In this document: positions 35,483-47,968 of the stretch, piece after piece
Layout: each line of letters starts with the position of its first letter
Numbering within the stretch: the first letter of the stretch is position 1
From: Ignelater luminosus
Lineage: Eukaryota; Arthropoda; Insecta; Coleoptera; Elateridae
Direction: 5' to 3'
Assembly: GCA_011009095.1 (NCBI GenBank)
Contig: VTPC01090547.1
Span: 297,195 to 361,194 of the forward strand
DNA: 64,000 bases
The notes under the pieces: model-generated
The model's database searches: none
Seen by the model: the letters and a program-made list of their open reading frames with translations, nothing else
What the model was told of the DNA's origin: nothing
Made by a program: the position numbers and the translations under genes

Positions 35483-36080
35483 TACTATGATAGGTCTGAA
35501 GACATACGTTCATATCCAAGAAGACAGGCACGGAAGGAGTGAAATCAAGGACGCCCAAAAGGAAGGTGTATGAATGCCACCGATACACCTGAAAAGATGC
35601 TAATTGAGGAGAAAAAGAAAAATTTGAAGCGAAATCTTCTTCTTCTGAAGAGGAGGGAATTTTAGCGTCGTGACAAGGAGAAGCCAGAAAAAGGAAATAC
35701 AGACCTCGCGTCTCTAAATGTTGTTCCGTGGCAAATAAACTCTAATAATGGGTCGGATTTACTCATTCAGTGCCTGGAAAAGTGAGAAAAGTATTGTCAG
35801 GGACGACATCATCTGGGAAGATAAAAAAATTCTTAATCTTGATAGGGGATTCTTTTACGTCCCGGAATTGTATCATTACGTTTAGGAAAGATTTTTTACT
35901 TGGGTATTTCAAACTTAGGTATACTTAAGAGTAGATTATTTTATGTTTTGATTTGCCTTCTGATCTTAAGGGTGTATAGATAAATTCTTTTTGCTATTTT
36001 GTTATTTTCAGTTTGTGCCCAAAGTCCCCCATGACCATGTCAATGCCTCCCAGAGTCAGGGAGACTTTGGACACTAAGCC

Positions 36081-38499
36081 TTCCTCCAAAGTCTTCTAGG
36101 TCTCCTCTATGTTTAAAATAGAAAGCATTTAAATGGATTTTGATGATTTTTTTTAATTAAAGTTTTCTACCCAAACGAATTTAAATTATAATAAATCAAC
36201 TAAATGTTACGGTCGCATATTTTTATTTTTTTATTATTTATTTAATTGTTATTAATTTGAATAAGTGTCTTATTATCATTACACTATAGAAGTAAACGGT
36301 TTGCTAATTTATACACAATAACAGGAAAATGATTTCATGAAGCAGCGTTATCTAACGCTTTGAATAATGGCGCGAACGCGCGTAAAGAGGAAGTCGACAA
36401 AGGGGGAATACTTATATCTGTTATTGCAAAACGTATGCTCGTGGAATAATTAATAGGTAAATGATGAAAGTAAAATGATTGGAAAAAGTTTGGAATTTTG
36501 AATCGGAAATTCAGGTCGGCTACAGTATCTCTTCAGCAAATCACACTAACAGTTCAATTTTCAACAAAGGTGTTCATTTTAAAATGAATCAGGTCCTGAA
36601 ATTAAAATGTTTTTTATTTCAATAATAATAAAAAACTAATTATATTTAGTGTATTCTTAAATTTTCTAAAGATAAATTATTTTGATGATATTGGTATTTT
36701 CTGTAGACCACTTCAAGGATAAAATTTATTTATCTATATTTAATATTTATATATTGGTCATCAAATGTGTTAAAAAGAAGAAAAACTACAAAGTATCTGT
36801 TGAAATACGCTGACAAACCAATACTATTTGAAAATATACATTTTGTAGATAATCTCAAGTATGACGTAACACCAAGGGAAAATCAGGAAATGAGTTGAGT
36901 GCCGTTACAGAAAAAATTTAGTTAAATTTTACTCAAAATAAGAATGTCTACGAGAATCCATATATTCAGCAGAGGAAATTGCACGTGAAAGTCATTTCAA
37001 AGAAAACATTCTTAGTAATTCGTGTGGAAAATTTATTGTATGGTTGCCAATCAAGCGTTGTTCTGAAGATGAAGATGGGCTTTGAATCGTTATATATCTG
37101 CTTAAAACAATATTTCTAGCTCAGTTAATGTTGAAATTAAATAAGAATGTGTATATGTACATTTGTATGAAAAATAAATTAGGCCTTCTACTTATGGGAT
37201 TCTATATGCAAGTATCCCTTATTTTTATACCCAGCTTTCTGAGATATTCTGAATAACAAGTCTACATTATCTATCTACCTACGTTTACCTTATAATCCAC
37301 AGGGAGTCAGATATACTTTCTTATGTGGCAGTTTCCATTATTTCATACTTCCCGTGTGTTACATATATATCATTTTCCGACGCATACATATATTCAAGTG
37401 AGACTTGTCACTACTGTCGACTATAATTTGATTTTGTAGTATATTTACCTTCTGCAATATTATATTGCATCACTTTCGAGAAGTAGAAATTATAGATTTC
37501 TTGTTTAGAACGTAATAATTCTAGAAGTAATGATGTAAAAACTTTAATGATGTAAACTTCTACAGTTTGCACATAAAATTTATATTCGTTCTGCAAACCG
37601 GTGTTTTAATAATGATGTAATTATAATAACTCTTACCTTACAACGATCCTTGGATGTGTAGATGCAGAGGTTACACTCATAATTTCTAGTTAAGGTTATT
37701 CTAGCGGCAGCTTTTCTTCTGGAGATTTTTTAATAGAAAAACCAACAAAAGTATGATTATATGAATTTATTTGAATACTAGCAGAAATAATTATTACGAT
37801 GAAATATTTGTTGTAGCCACAAAATAGCAAGATAACGGGATACAGTATACAAAAAGTTGCAGTTTTGATATAAGTATGTTAATTACTTTAGGTATGTTGA
37901 ACACATTAGATCGAAAGTTGTATCATTGAGATTTATTTTAACACTGAAAGTAAAATGTAGAAATTTTTAATAACTACTTAGAATGCTTATTTTGGAAGAT
38001 AACACAAAACCATCCAACGAGATGTAAGATTAGAAAAGAATATTATTCATTACGTGACCGATCCATTATCGTGCTAGAACGAGCAATGGAAAATGAAAAT
38101 CTTAAAGGCCATTTAAGAGATAAAATAAATAACGTCTTTTTTATTTAGAACTTTATTTTAAATTTTATACTAGTATGTAAGATTTATTATTCACTTTATT
38201 ATTGTAATAGCTTTATAATTTTATAAGGATCTTTAGAATTCAGAATTTAATACCTACAAGCACAGTCACTCGCAGAATTGTTCGTAGGAACAGGAGTATC
38301 AATTTCTATAGACTCTTGTGACAAGAAGGATGCTTTTACTTATTTGTTTATTTTTTCTTAAGTATACATAGCGTAGGTGAAATTTTATTTCTAGAAATAC
38401 TAGAAATGTGTAAAAAAGAAGTTTGATAGATATAAGTACATACCTTAGGCAAAGTTATTTTCCCGATTTAAGTATTTCAAGTATGAAATTTACTTTTTA
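36081..38499. other. AT-rich non-coding DNA
   Basis: Very AT-rich, with no supported gene. The open frame at 37411-37596 has no motif. Confidence 0.45.
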
Positions 38500-39134
38500 A
38501 TGAGATTCCTACGTATCTTCAAGAGTTTCCGCTTCACAATTAACCTCAGCTCAGTTGGAAGGCTTGAACTCCAAAATCTAAGTTTTTGTCATTCAACTAT
38601 ATGAGCTCAGGTCAAATCCGGCCAAAAGAGAACAAATCTCTTGTAGGATTTCACAAACAGTTCAATTAGTGCGTCCAGATGCTTTCCTTTGTAAATATTT
38701 TAATTGATCGTGCTTTTTTTGATAAAGGTTTACGGCCACAGATACAAATCCTCTGTCAGGCAATGTATTTTTCAGGAAACTTAGTGACTTGTTTCCTCCT
38801 TTACTCTATCTGACGTAGGTCTTCTCGTTCATTACGATACAGTAAGAATCCCTGATCAAGTTAGCGTACAGCTTCTTTGTACGAGTCTTGATTTACTGTT
38901 TTTGTCCAGCATCCCAAAACAAAACTAACTTGACTTTATAGGTTTAACGTTCCTATTGCTTCTTGAGCAGTTTAGCTTCTCAGTACTCAAACTTTTTTTA
39001 AACATTCGAATAATACCCATAACTATCAAAGCTCTTTGATGATTTACACTTTGGTTACCTTCTCTATCGTTTTGGAGAAATCTATTTTGACCAAAGTTGC
39101 CAATTAGATTGCTCAGTAATGTACGGGTATGCAT
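38500..39134 (-). mobile_element. DD37E (ITmD37E-like) transposon remnant, copy 4 (weak)
   Basis: On the minus strand near 38830-38900 the sequence reads KTRTKKLYANLIRDSYCIVMNEKTYV. This corresponds to the KTRARxLYxxL...VMDDETYVK block with the first catalytic aspartate, altered here. Downstream (38.55-38.75 kb) frame-shifted text resembles the VWPDLxSAH and RLIVKRKL segments, but with many stops. Because only one segment is clear, the extent is approximate. Confidence 0.45.
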
Positions 39135-40970
39135 TTTGTAGCTGTAAGCAATTTTGAATGCACGAACTTCTTCGTGTACTGATCAAAACCGGACCAAGCA
39201 ATAATATAAAGTGCATCAATCACCAATACAGTAATTGGATATTGAAAGCAACCAACTCAAAATTAAATCCCCAAGCACAAAACACAATTCAATCTTTATC
39301 CGATCAGTGCTTATGCAATTTTTCGTTTTCAATTGCTTGTCTGTTAAAACTTAAAATTTCCAGATTCACATTTGTTACATAATCAGTATCTTGAGAAGTT
39401 GAAAAGAGCTTGCAAGCCCCTTTTAAGGATTTCAAGTACTCGTAAAGTACTTCAAGTACTATTATAAACTTTGTACAGATTACTGAAAGCATCAAGCACA
39501 ATTACAAAAAAATTGAAATTTCAAGCTTTCGTTTTAATAGATTGAAGACAGACTTTATCTAATAAGCAAACTCCCTTATTGTTAGGCCCTGACCTGTTGA
39601 AAAAAAAAAGACTCAGATTGAAATATTGGTAAAGAAACGATTAACGAAAGTTTCTGAAGATCAGGGCAACTAATATGCTTATAGGAACAAATTTTTTACT
39701 ATTTTGGTTGCAATGGAAATAGTGAGAGTCACAGTTGAAAATGTCAAGCTATGTGGACCTTAAGTGACCTCTCGCATTTAACAGTTCTAAGTTTATTTTT
39801 TCGTAAAGAAAAAAGGTCAGGTTCAGACGACAAAAGAAGCAATTTCATGAGATCTTCATTGGTTTCTTGTATGACGTTCTTGAAAACGTCCAAAGTTGTC
39901 AAAAATTGATCTGCTGGCATCATAAGATATGATATAATGACGGGGCGATGGATCTGATTGCATTAATCTGCCTCCTACGAGAAATAATTTTAAGTATCAA
40001 AGCTAAATTACGAATTTAAAAAACTTCAGGCTTTCAAAAACCGCCATCGTTAGCGGATTGGTTTAGTGACAATCAAGCCTGTTCTCTCTTTGAATGCATT
40101 TGTATCATCAAAGGCCTGATTTACCCTTTCGCTTCTCACCTGCCGACGCAATATTTAAAACATCTAATCCACGAATGGAGAATCGATAAACTGTGTCTGT
40201 AGACGGATGAGTTAAGACAGCATACTGTATGATACTTTCAAAGAATTAAACTGTATTGTACACTAAACTGTTAATTAATTGTTTAATATACTTGTTTGTC
40301 TCTTACTCAAGAAGTAGTTAGCAAAATAAAAAATAAATTGATCTTTATAATTTTGTTTATAGGCACTGTGGCCTAAATTATCATTGAAGCCGAATTTACA
40401 AATTAGAGTTGAAGACGATACTTTACCATAGATCATGATGATTATAAATTCTTCAATTTCATCTCATATTTCCTGTAGATTCATTTAGGCATGAAACTCA
40501 GAAATATCCACGATTCTTGTCAAGAGCTCTTTTAGAAGCACACTTGAATTTAAACTATTTAGCTTTGTCCTTTTTAACACTGAGGCCTAAGTGTACTTAG
40601 GCATATTCAAAAATTTTTTGTAAATTAATTATTAATTATTTAAAATTTTAGAAAATACTGTTAAACATTTATAGACAGATTAATGAAAATATTAGAAAAT
40701 CAGGGCCACTTTGCAACGACGCACTGAAACCAGTTAGAAGTAAAACATTTGACAAGCTAATCGAAATTTACAATTTAATTAGTGCAGAACTATTAGTAGT
40801 AGTATATTATGTATTAAAGGCGTAAAATGCATATTCAAAGCCTGAGTGTGGAGTGAGCAGGGGCAACGCCAAATACAGACCTTTTAAGGACACCTTGGAT
40901 AGATGTTTATGAGACATTTTAACAATGCTAGATTAATTTAAAAAATTAACATTGGCAAACATTTGTAATG
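39135..40970. other. AT-rich non-coding DNA
   Basis: No supported gene. Open frames at 39158-39382 and 39304-39501 overlap on opposite strands and have no motif. Confidence 0.4.
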
Positions 40971-41165
40971 TCAATAAAAACAATTTAATATCTTTTATTT
41001 GAATAATGGTGATATCTGTTTTTACAATAGATTTATAAAAGATTCCGCAAGAAGCAGTGAAAAATGCGTTTTTATTATTGGAAAATAAGAGTATTATACA
41101 GAATGATTTTTATTTATCGTACAGGCACAGCTGAAATTGAAAATAAATTTTTTACTGAATATTGC
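40971..41165 (+). repeat. Older dispersed repeat, copy A
   Basis: About 195 bp that match sequence flanking both sides of the pogo-like element near 61-63 kb. Shared words include ATTTGTAATGTCAAT, AACAATTTAATATCTTT, TTTTATTATTGGAAAA-like text and AGAATGATTTTTATTTAT-like text. It acts as the empty-site copy that dates the pogo insertion as younger than the repeat. Family unknown. Confidence 0.6.
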
Positions 41166-41700
41166 TATAGCTCAATAGGAAGTGTGGTAGCAGCTTCTGA
41201 AAACAGGTAGATAAATATTATTAGAAAGATTGAATTGTAAAACAGCCATTAAACTGTATTTTTAAGCTATGAAAACATTAATCGGCTTCAACAAAAAAAC
41301 ATCGATTCCCTTACATTGCAATGGCATATTCTACTTTAGCATAACTTACTAATATACGTATCTAATTAAGTAAACAATTCTCTGTTTTCATCTCTCGACG
41401 TTAAGTTTACGTTTTTTTTTGTTTTTCTCGTTTGGGAGGTTTTTCCTTTAAAAACATTTATTGGGCAATTGATCTAGAATTTATATGCAATGATTACCAC
41501 CTCTATACCGCTTTATACACTTTATTTACTTAATTTAATTAAAAGCATAAATAAGAAGGTCGGGATATTTACTTAGGATAAGAGTTAACTGTTACTAGCC
41601 TCTTAAGCATGAACATTTGTATGCACAGTTTGTTGAAAAACTTATTGTATCTAAAAATTATCATAGATTTTCTTTTAAAGGCTATTTTTTTATAAACTTA
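41166..41700. other. Non-coding spacer
   Basis: AT-rich, with no open frame or repeat recognised. Confidence 0.4.
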
Positions 41701-41702
41701 TA

Positions 41703-42020
41703 CAGTGTGTCCGAAAAGTATGGAATATCCTATATATCTCAGTAAATATGCATTTTATGGAAAATGTTTCCTATAAAAGTTGTTTAGTGTTTAGTTTTAC
41801 ATTACAGGGCAATACCAAATGACTATTTTTTCAAAAAAGCAAAAGCGCAACGAATAATGCTTCAATTTTTTTAATGGGAAGGTATCCCTTTATTGTACTC
41901 ATTTGATACAGAATGTTTTTCTCTTTTCAATGATGTAAAACTTTGATACACTTGCATAAGTAAATTTTGATTAAAACGCAAAAAATCGTTTGAAAGTTTA
42001 TTTCAATATTCATCTGTTAC
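41703..42020 (+). repeat. Left terminal inverted repeat arm of the DD41D element
   Basis: About 318 bp, complementary to 43319-43644. It reads inward from CAGTGTGTCCG through GGTATCCCTTTATTG to CATCTGTTAC. Confidence 0.85.
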
Positions 42021-42054
42021 GAATTGAAAATTTTGTATAACTACATTCTACAGT

Positions 42055-43139
42055 TCATAGAAGGTGTTCAAAGTGTGCGCCATTCACAGCTTGGCAATGA
42101 TAAAGTCGTCTTTCAAATTCGTTGACTGCATTTTGAATCGTTTCTGGTGTGATAGCTCTAATCTCTGTTCTACTACGATCTTTTAGAGTTTCAATATCTT
42201 CAGGCATATCGACATAAATCATATTTTTTAGATGGCCCCACAGAAAAAAATCAAGTGGACTTAAATCCGGCGAGCGAGCTGGTCATTCTACTGCACCTCT
42301 TCTGCCTATCCATCGCTAAGGGAAAGTATGATCAAGAAACTGTCGGACATTAATTCCGAGATGAGGAGTCTTGCAGCCATATTCTGTTATGGGGTACATC
42401 TGGATCTAGTTCATTAGGAAATAGAACAGCTAAAGCAGGAACTAAGTCAAATCTTAAAAAATCTAGATAAGCATCCGCTGTTAAATTATGTTCTATAAAA
42501 AAAAGGTCCCAAAATTTGGGTTCCAATAATTCCTGCCCAGATATTAACTTTCTGCTGATATTGGGTGTGCCCTTCTACATACCAGCCAGGATTTAGCGAA
42601 GACCAGTAGCGCGTGTTTTGTTTGTTAATGGTACCATTCAAACAAAACGTTGCCTCATCAGTGAAGAGGATATTTTTATGAAAATTTGCATTTTCCTGAA
42701 GCCTATGTGTTGTTTCTTCGCAAAATAGCAATCTTCGATGTAAATCATCTTCTAATAGTTCTTGGTTTATACGGATGCCACTTCTCCTTTCTTAGAACTT
42801 CGTGTGCAGTGGATTTCTTCAAAGTATGTTCACGAGCAATATGTCGAACAGAACATGTGGATTTTCCACAACAGCCAACATTATATTCTCACGTTGTTCA
42901 TTATTTAGAGCTTTAGGTCTGCTCGTTTTTGGACGATCTTTGATAGAACCCGTCTCATGAAATTTATGCAAAATTTTACTTACAGTAGACTGAGAAATAT
43001 GGTATTCGGGGTGCACGTTATTAAACAAATTGCAAACTTCCTCCTGTGTTCTCTTTCTGTCTCCATATCCCAACATCATTAAAATTTCGATACGATGTCT
43101 TTCTGATAAATGATCCACAGCAAGTCGTATTTTTGTAAC
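42055..43139 (-). pseudogene. DD41D transposase, decayed
   Basis: Minus-strand coding from about 43139 to the stop at 42055-42057. Domains: helix-turn-helix DHLSERHRIEILMMLGYGDR and STVSKILHKFHETGSIKDR (42930-43118), followed by RPKALNNEQRENI. First catalytic motif: ILFTDEATFCLNGTINKQN (about 42620-42665), then KVNIWAGIIG. The second motif, QQDGAPPHYG in relatives, is damaged here by a short deletion (about 42375-42395). The third reads SPDLSPLDFFLWGHLKN (about 42225-42275). Relatives have 41 residues between the second and third aspartates. The C-terminus has NEFERRLYHCQAVNGAHFEHLL. At least three frame changes and two stops make it inactive. Confidence 0.85.
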
Positions 43140-43318
43140 TTTGTTATCCTCACGTTAATCAAAATGCTTAAATTAATTAAACAAATGACTTTTCGCTTCA
43201 ATTTGGTTATTAATTGACACTTCTACGACGCATTCAATTGTTGCAACAAACAAAAGTGTATCACACCGATCATAATGACTAGATGCTATTGAAAATTTAA
43301 AAGACCGCATCTGGAAAG

Positions 43319-43644
43319 GTAACAGATGAATAAATAAACTTTTAAGCGTTATTCAAACAATATTTTGCGTTTTAATCAAAATTTACTTATGCAAGTGTAT
43401 CAAAGTTTTACATCATTGAAAAGAGAAAAACATTCTCTATCAAATGAGTACAATAAAGGGATACCTTCCCATTAAAAAAAATTAAAGCATTATTCGTTGC
43501 GCTTTTGTTTTTTTAAAAAATAGTTATTTGATATTGCCCTATAATGTAAAACTAAACACTGAACAACTTTTATGGGAAACATTTTTCCATAAAATGCATA
43601 TTTACTGAGATATGTAGGATATTCCATACTTTTCGGACACACTG
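43319..43644 (-). repeat. Right terminal inverted repeat arm of the DD41D element
   Basis: About 326 bp, the complement of 41703-42020. It is slightly longer because of small insertions near its inner end. Confidence 0.85.
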
Positions 43645-43646
43645 TA

Positions 43647-46600
43647 TATATAATTAGCAGAATTTTAGATTCAAGGTAAGACGCAATTAATTAGAACAAA
43701 AACAATAAAGTTGTTTCTTTTATACAAAATATTTATTTTCAAGCAATTTATATTCATAAAACTTTAAAATGAATTAATCAAGAAGTTAAAACTGTTTGAC
43801 ATAATCAATTAACCTCCATATATTTATAATAGGTAGCAAGAATTGTTAACGTCGTGTTTAATTTTAATTTTACTGTGATAAATTTAAGCCCGTGTAGGGA
43901 AATAAAATTAATGAATTGTATTATACCTAGTTTTTTGATTAATGATATTTTGTCTGAGCAATTAAAGCTTAAATACTATTTATATCCTAACATTTCAAAC
44001 TTTCAATAGGTTTATAGTCGTTTCTTGGTGTTACGTAAAGTGAACTTATCTATGAGCCTACTTACAAATTACAAGAATTTATATAAACCATTGTTTGAAT
44101 TACATTCACGTTTCTGCTGAATATTATTCCAAATGGAAATTTCTAGTTGTAGAACACGTTTATAAATCATTTTGAAAACAAAACCCTTAAACACGTCCAA
44201 ACTCTATTAATAGTAAAATACTGTTTTGTTACAAGTGAAAAGTATAATAATCAGCCCCTGGTATTTTTGTTTCGATTTTGAATGTTTTATTTCATACACT
44301 AGGCGGAATTGATGCAATTTGCGTAAGTCCTATTCGTGAGAACTGGTAATTGACATATGAAGTAGTAACAATGCATTGAAAAAGGCAGAGGAGTTCCACT
44401 GAATCTTACTTAGGTATCTTACCTGAAACATCATTTACACCACGAAGAATATAATAATAGTTTCCGAATTATTTTCTACTTTTCATGGCAAGAGTTCCAC
44501 CGATAACTTGAAAAGAGCCTTAAAATGACTGTAACAGCTCGTAGCAGTCTACACTTATCAACCGCGCATCATATGAATTAATGGATGAATTAATCATCGA
44601 CTGGACTGTACAAAATGTTCATGGCGCGGCATTTTTATTTGTTTATACATACAAGGTGTAAGAGCAAAAAGATAAATAATCAAATCAGATGATATTAGCT
44701 AAACAATCTGTTTTAAAATATTATTAATAATTAAGCGAAGAATGATCAAGTCTGCACTTCGTGTAGTACAGAGATAATATATGCGTTGAGATGTATTTTA
44801 AATGTATAATAAGAAATATTCGTATTTTTTAAAATTTATAATTAAAATAAATTATTAATACCTCAGCTCATAAAATAACACTTGCTCCAGATTGAAAACA
44901 AAACGCCAGAAACAATGAAACGATACATGCAGAAGGTCACGACTGGAAAAATGAATTTTGGAATATATTTACATTTAATTTAAAACTTTTTGTTTTTAAG
45001 AACACCATTATACTGAGTTGTAAGAAGTTTATTAAATTTATAAATGTAATTTACTTGAATTATAATTACTTCCGAATCTAAAATTGATAAAATTTGGATT
45101 TTTAAAATTTTTTCTGGCCTATATCAAAAACCACACTTGCAATTTTTTACATACAGATATGGTGTTTAGATAAGAATTTTAAATAATTTTATACAGACCA
45201 AATCCTCATACAAAGTGGTGACCTTATTCCTCTTGCTACATGCAACTTCAATCTCTCATCTTAGTGTGGTACGATTTTTATTAGTAAAATTAAAAATTTA
45301 GACTTTTACGATACTTTTCTATTCGTGTCATTTTTCTCTAAATTCCACAGTTTTTGAGTAAAAGAAATAGCGTACCTAGAGATTGTGTTACCAACAAAAA
45401 ACTACAGTACCTTTCAAGATCTATATCAACAACGGTCCTCCGGAGGACCTATCTTTGGCAAATCATTTTTGCTTAGAATGGCCTATAGTATCGCCACTTG
45501 AAATATCGTGACTTACTTCAGGAACACCATGTATGCAAAAGCAGGACAAATAATTCTATTAGTTTCAGTTTACCGAATTTTCCAATACCGTTTTTTGCCT
45601 GTAATTGAGTAAATTCCATAGTCTTAGAACCTCTTAGATCTTTTTTATAAACATTCAAACCGTGTCGCGTTTGAAAGACCTAAGAATTTTGACAGTAAGG
45701 TTTTTCTTTGAAAAGCCAAGACTTTTCCTTTACTTTTTATCCAAGCAATGTCTTAACGGATTTGTAAGTTGAATAACCCATATCGTGTTTTCTAGATGAT
45801 TCTGTAATTCCAACTGAGGTTAAGCTAGTTGCTTGTATTTTAATTTCATGCCAAAACAATTTTTAAACTAGAAAACAAATTTAAGTTTAAAGTATTGTCA
45901 TTCGTGTGTTTCCATATTGTATTAATGTGAAGAGATCTCGCTGCAGAGTTATTTGATTTTCATTAACGTCCAAGCAGTGGCTTTTGTTGTCAAAAGATAC
46001 CAACTTTCTGCTGTTGCGCATCCTTTGAGAACTTCGAGTAACAGAACACAAATGACCACAGTATACATCGTGATCAAAATGGCTTTATGCAAATAAGAGC
46101 TCTTGGAGAGAAACCTACTACTTTAAGGAGCCTCAAAATGCAATTGTTAGACGTTCATGACGCTCAAGTAAGCACCCATACAATTAATTATAAGACGTTT
46201 GAAATAAGAGTGGTTTAACGATATCGTTTGTAGATAGCCTATTTTCAGAAGACAGAATAGAAAAATGAGTCAAAATCACTCGGCGCCAGTGACTATAGTC
46301 GATGGTCTCTAGATACTACTACATAGACGTTCTGCTAAACTTAATAAATTCAATAATGCTTTCTTTACGTTAACAGAAGTAAACTTAAGTGGTACACCCG
46401 GTATAACAAAGCTTACACTTACATCAGATCTTGGGTAGCGGTCCCGAAGATTGTCGAACTTCAAGCAGTTCTGCACCTGGAATATCTCCAAGCAAAACAT
46501 GCAAACAACGATATATGTTTAACAAAAATATATGTTAATTACGCAACAAAAGAAATGTAATGTACAATCTGGTGGGTAAAGCCCACGTGGAGCTAAAAAG

Positions 46601-46834
46601 AAAACAGAACGTCTAAGTTCTCACCATTTCACAATCTAACCATATTTACACAAAAGAAAAATAATTGCAAGAATTTAGTTATTCAGATGTAAGCTGGTAG
46701 AAAGTCAACAGATTATCCGTACTGTGCGTCGGGCTCGTTATTGATGTACAACCGACGAACAATCAACTATAAACAAACAAATTCTGTAATTACATGAATG
46801 AATAGAGCTCTGAGTATCTGATCTATCTTATCGT
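43647..46834. other. AT-rich non-coding DNA with a possible Tc1-like scrap
   Basis: No supported gene. Near 45975-46150 (plus) a frame reads KRYQLSA, LRTSSNRT and TVYIVIKMAL, which loosely recalls the second helix-turn-helix of Tc1 transposases (TVxRRLxxxGL). Nothing catalytic follows, so it is not listed as a feature. GGTCCTCCGGAGGACC at about 45434-45449 is a perfect 16-bp palindrome. Confidence 0.35.
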
Positions 46835-46841
46835 CTAAAGT

Positions 46842-47109
46842 CACAGCATAGAGCCTATACGGAATCAGTAGTTTCACTTAGATAAAAATTTGGTTAGGTG
46901 TTTTTCGACGCGTGGTGACTGCGCACTGAACAAAATTTAGTAAACAGTGGCGTACAATTGTTGTGTTGAATTTTGCAAAAACCGCACTAACGCTTCGTAC
47001 GCCTATGCGGGCTGCGCGTGGTGACAATGTGCAGTAAAAGTTTTGGACACAAAGATCAAAGCCACCGACAACAAGTGAAACTACTAATTCCGTAAGGCTC
47101 TATGCTGTG
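46842..47109. mobile_element. MITE, 268 bp, with about 38-bp terminal inverted repeats
   Basis: Non-coding element bounded by CACAGCATAGAGCC (46842) and its complement GGCTCTATGCTGTG (ending 47109). The inverted similarity extends about 38 bases inward to AGTAGTTTCACTT. The direct repeat CTAAAGT flanks it on both sides (46835-46841 and 47110-47116), consistent with a 7- or 8-bp target duplication. The interior holds GTGGTGAC twice in direct orientation. Size, ends and lack of coding fit a MITE mobilised by an unknown transposase. The ends do not fit the usual hAT start well, so the superfamily is left open. Confidence 0.75.
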
Positions 47110-47761
47110 CTAAAGTGCTGTTTGTTGTCTTTGTAGCATACAAACAAACAAAAATAAAATGAAGCAACGGCTATATATTGCTTTTCGGTTCTCGATACCC
47201 TATGACTTATCCACTTTAAAATTTATTACTATGAATCTTAATTTAACTTATAGCTTAAAATATTGAACGATGCAACGAAACAACGCAAATAAAGCTATGA
47301 AGTGCATAGAGTAGCAGAATGCAACTTACTTGATGGTTTAATCAAAATCAGAAAGTGTATGGCACTGCTTTATAGTGCACTGTATTAATAACGTACCACA
47401 TATAATTTTAGACCGATACGCGCACTAGTAAATTTAACATCACTGCAGATACGGCAAAATATATAACTTCTTAAGTACTGCTACGGAATCAATAAGGTGA
47501 CTGCCCAAGAGGTCAGCACAATAAGCTCTAATATGAAGTTCTTAATTAAATTAATAGCTAGGAATACGATACTAAGTGCAGGTGATAATGATTCGCATCA
47601 ATGACGAACGAGAGTCGATAGGTAATTATTTGGAAGCTGCAATAAATATATAACTATTGCATGGGGCGACAGAACGTGATATCACAATTCGTACTTCAAA
47701 TCTAACAAGGTTTGACCATAACAAAATCAACGGTAAACGATAGTTTAAATAATAAACTGTT
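47110..47761. other. Non-coding spacer
   Basis: Nothing recognised between the two small hairpin elements. Confidence 0.4.
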
Positions 47762-47968
47762 TAAAGTGTACGCGTTTTCGCGTGAGCTGTAACCTTGATT
47801 ACACAGAAAACAAAAACTGCTTAAAAGATCCTTAATATTTACGTTTTATACATACATATTTCATGTATTTGTAGCGGTGAAAATTGTATAAAATATGAAT
47901 ATTAAGGATCTTTCTTTTGGTTTTTGTGTAATCAAGATCACAGTTCACGAGAAAACGCGTACACTTTA
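47762..47968. repeat. Near-complete palindrome of about 207 bp (hairpin MITE)
   Basis: The left arm, starting TAAAGTGTACGCGTTTTC (47762), is the complement of the right arm ending at 47968. The arms are over 80 bases long and the loop is about 40 bases. Shared inner words include CTTGATTACACA and AGATCCTTAATATT. Transcribed or single-stranded, it would fold into one long hairpin. No clear target duplication was found. The open frame at 47832-48041 crosses it and is not a gene. Confidence 0.75.

Larger units (their letters stand above)
33440..36080 (+). mobile_element. Pogo/Tigger-like transposon remnant, interrupted by a DD41D element
   Basis: Plus-strand remnant of a pogo-type transposase. 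The catalytic region reads GWMTSENLFQVLTFFQKNTR and then NHPVSLIRDNHE (33680-33782), matching the family's LLxMDNHESH with the second catalytic aspartate. After a loss of sequence come SGFCVTGISSFDPEIFKDM (33970-34020), as in GFRATGIYPFN, and PQENSIPVPKTSTAAIPAQLS up to 34173. The DD41D element occupies 34176-35482. The pogo text resumes with GRPKGRCMNATDTPEKMLIEE (35540-35610), a C-terminal signature (RGRKKGRSxIATDTPEK). GTGCCCAAAGTC near 36014 and GACTTTGGACAC near 36062 are inverted and may be terminal sequence. Inactive. Confidence 0.65.
41703..43644 (-). mobile_element. DD41D mariner-like element with about 320-bp terminal inverted repeats
   Basis: A 1942-bp element starting CAGTGTGTCCG and ending CGGACACACTG, flanked by TA at 41701-41702 and 43645-43646. 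The inverted repeats are unusually long: 41703-42020 and 43319-43644 align almost throughout with scattered substitutions and small indels. Most Tc1/mariner elements have repeats of tens of bases, although some lineages have long ones. One decayed transposase gene lies between the arms on the minus strand. Confidence 0.9.

Noticed and set aside
45960-46160. Tc1-like DNA-binding domain scrap
   Set aside because: The resemblance covers a few residues with stops between, and no catalytic part follows.
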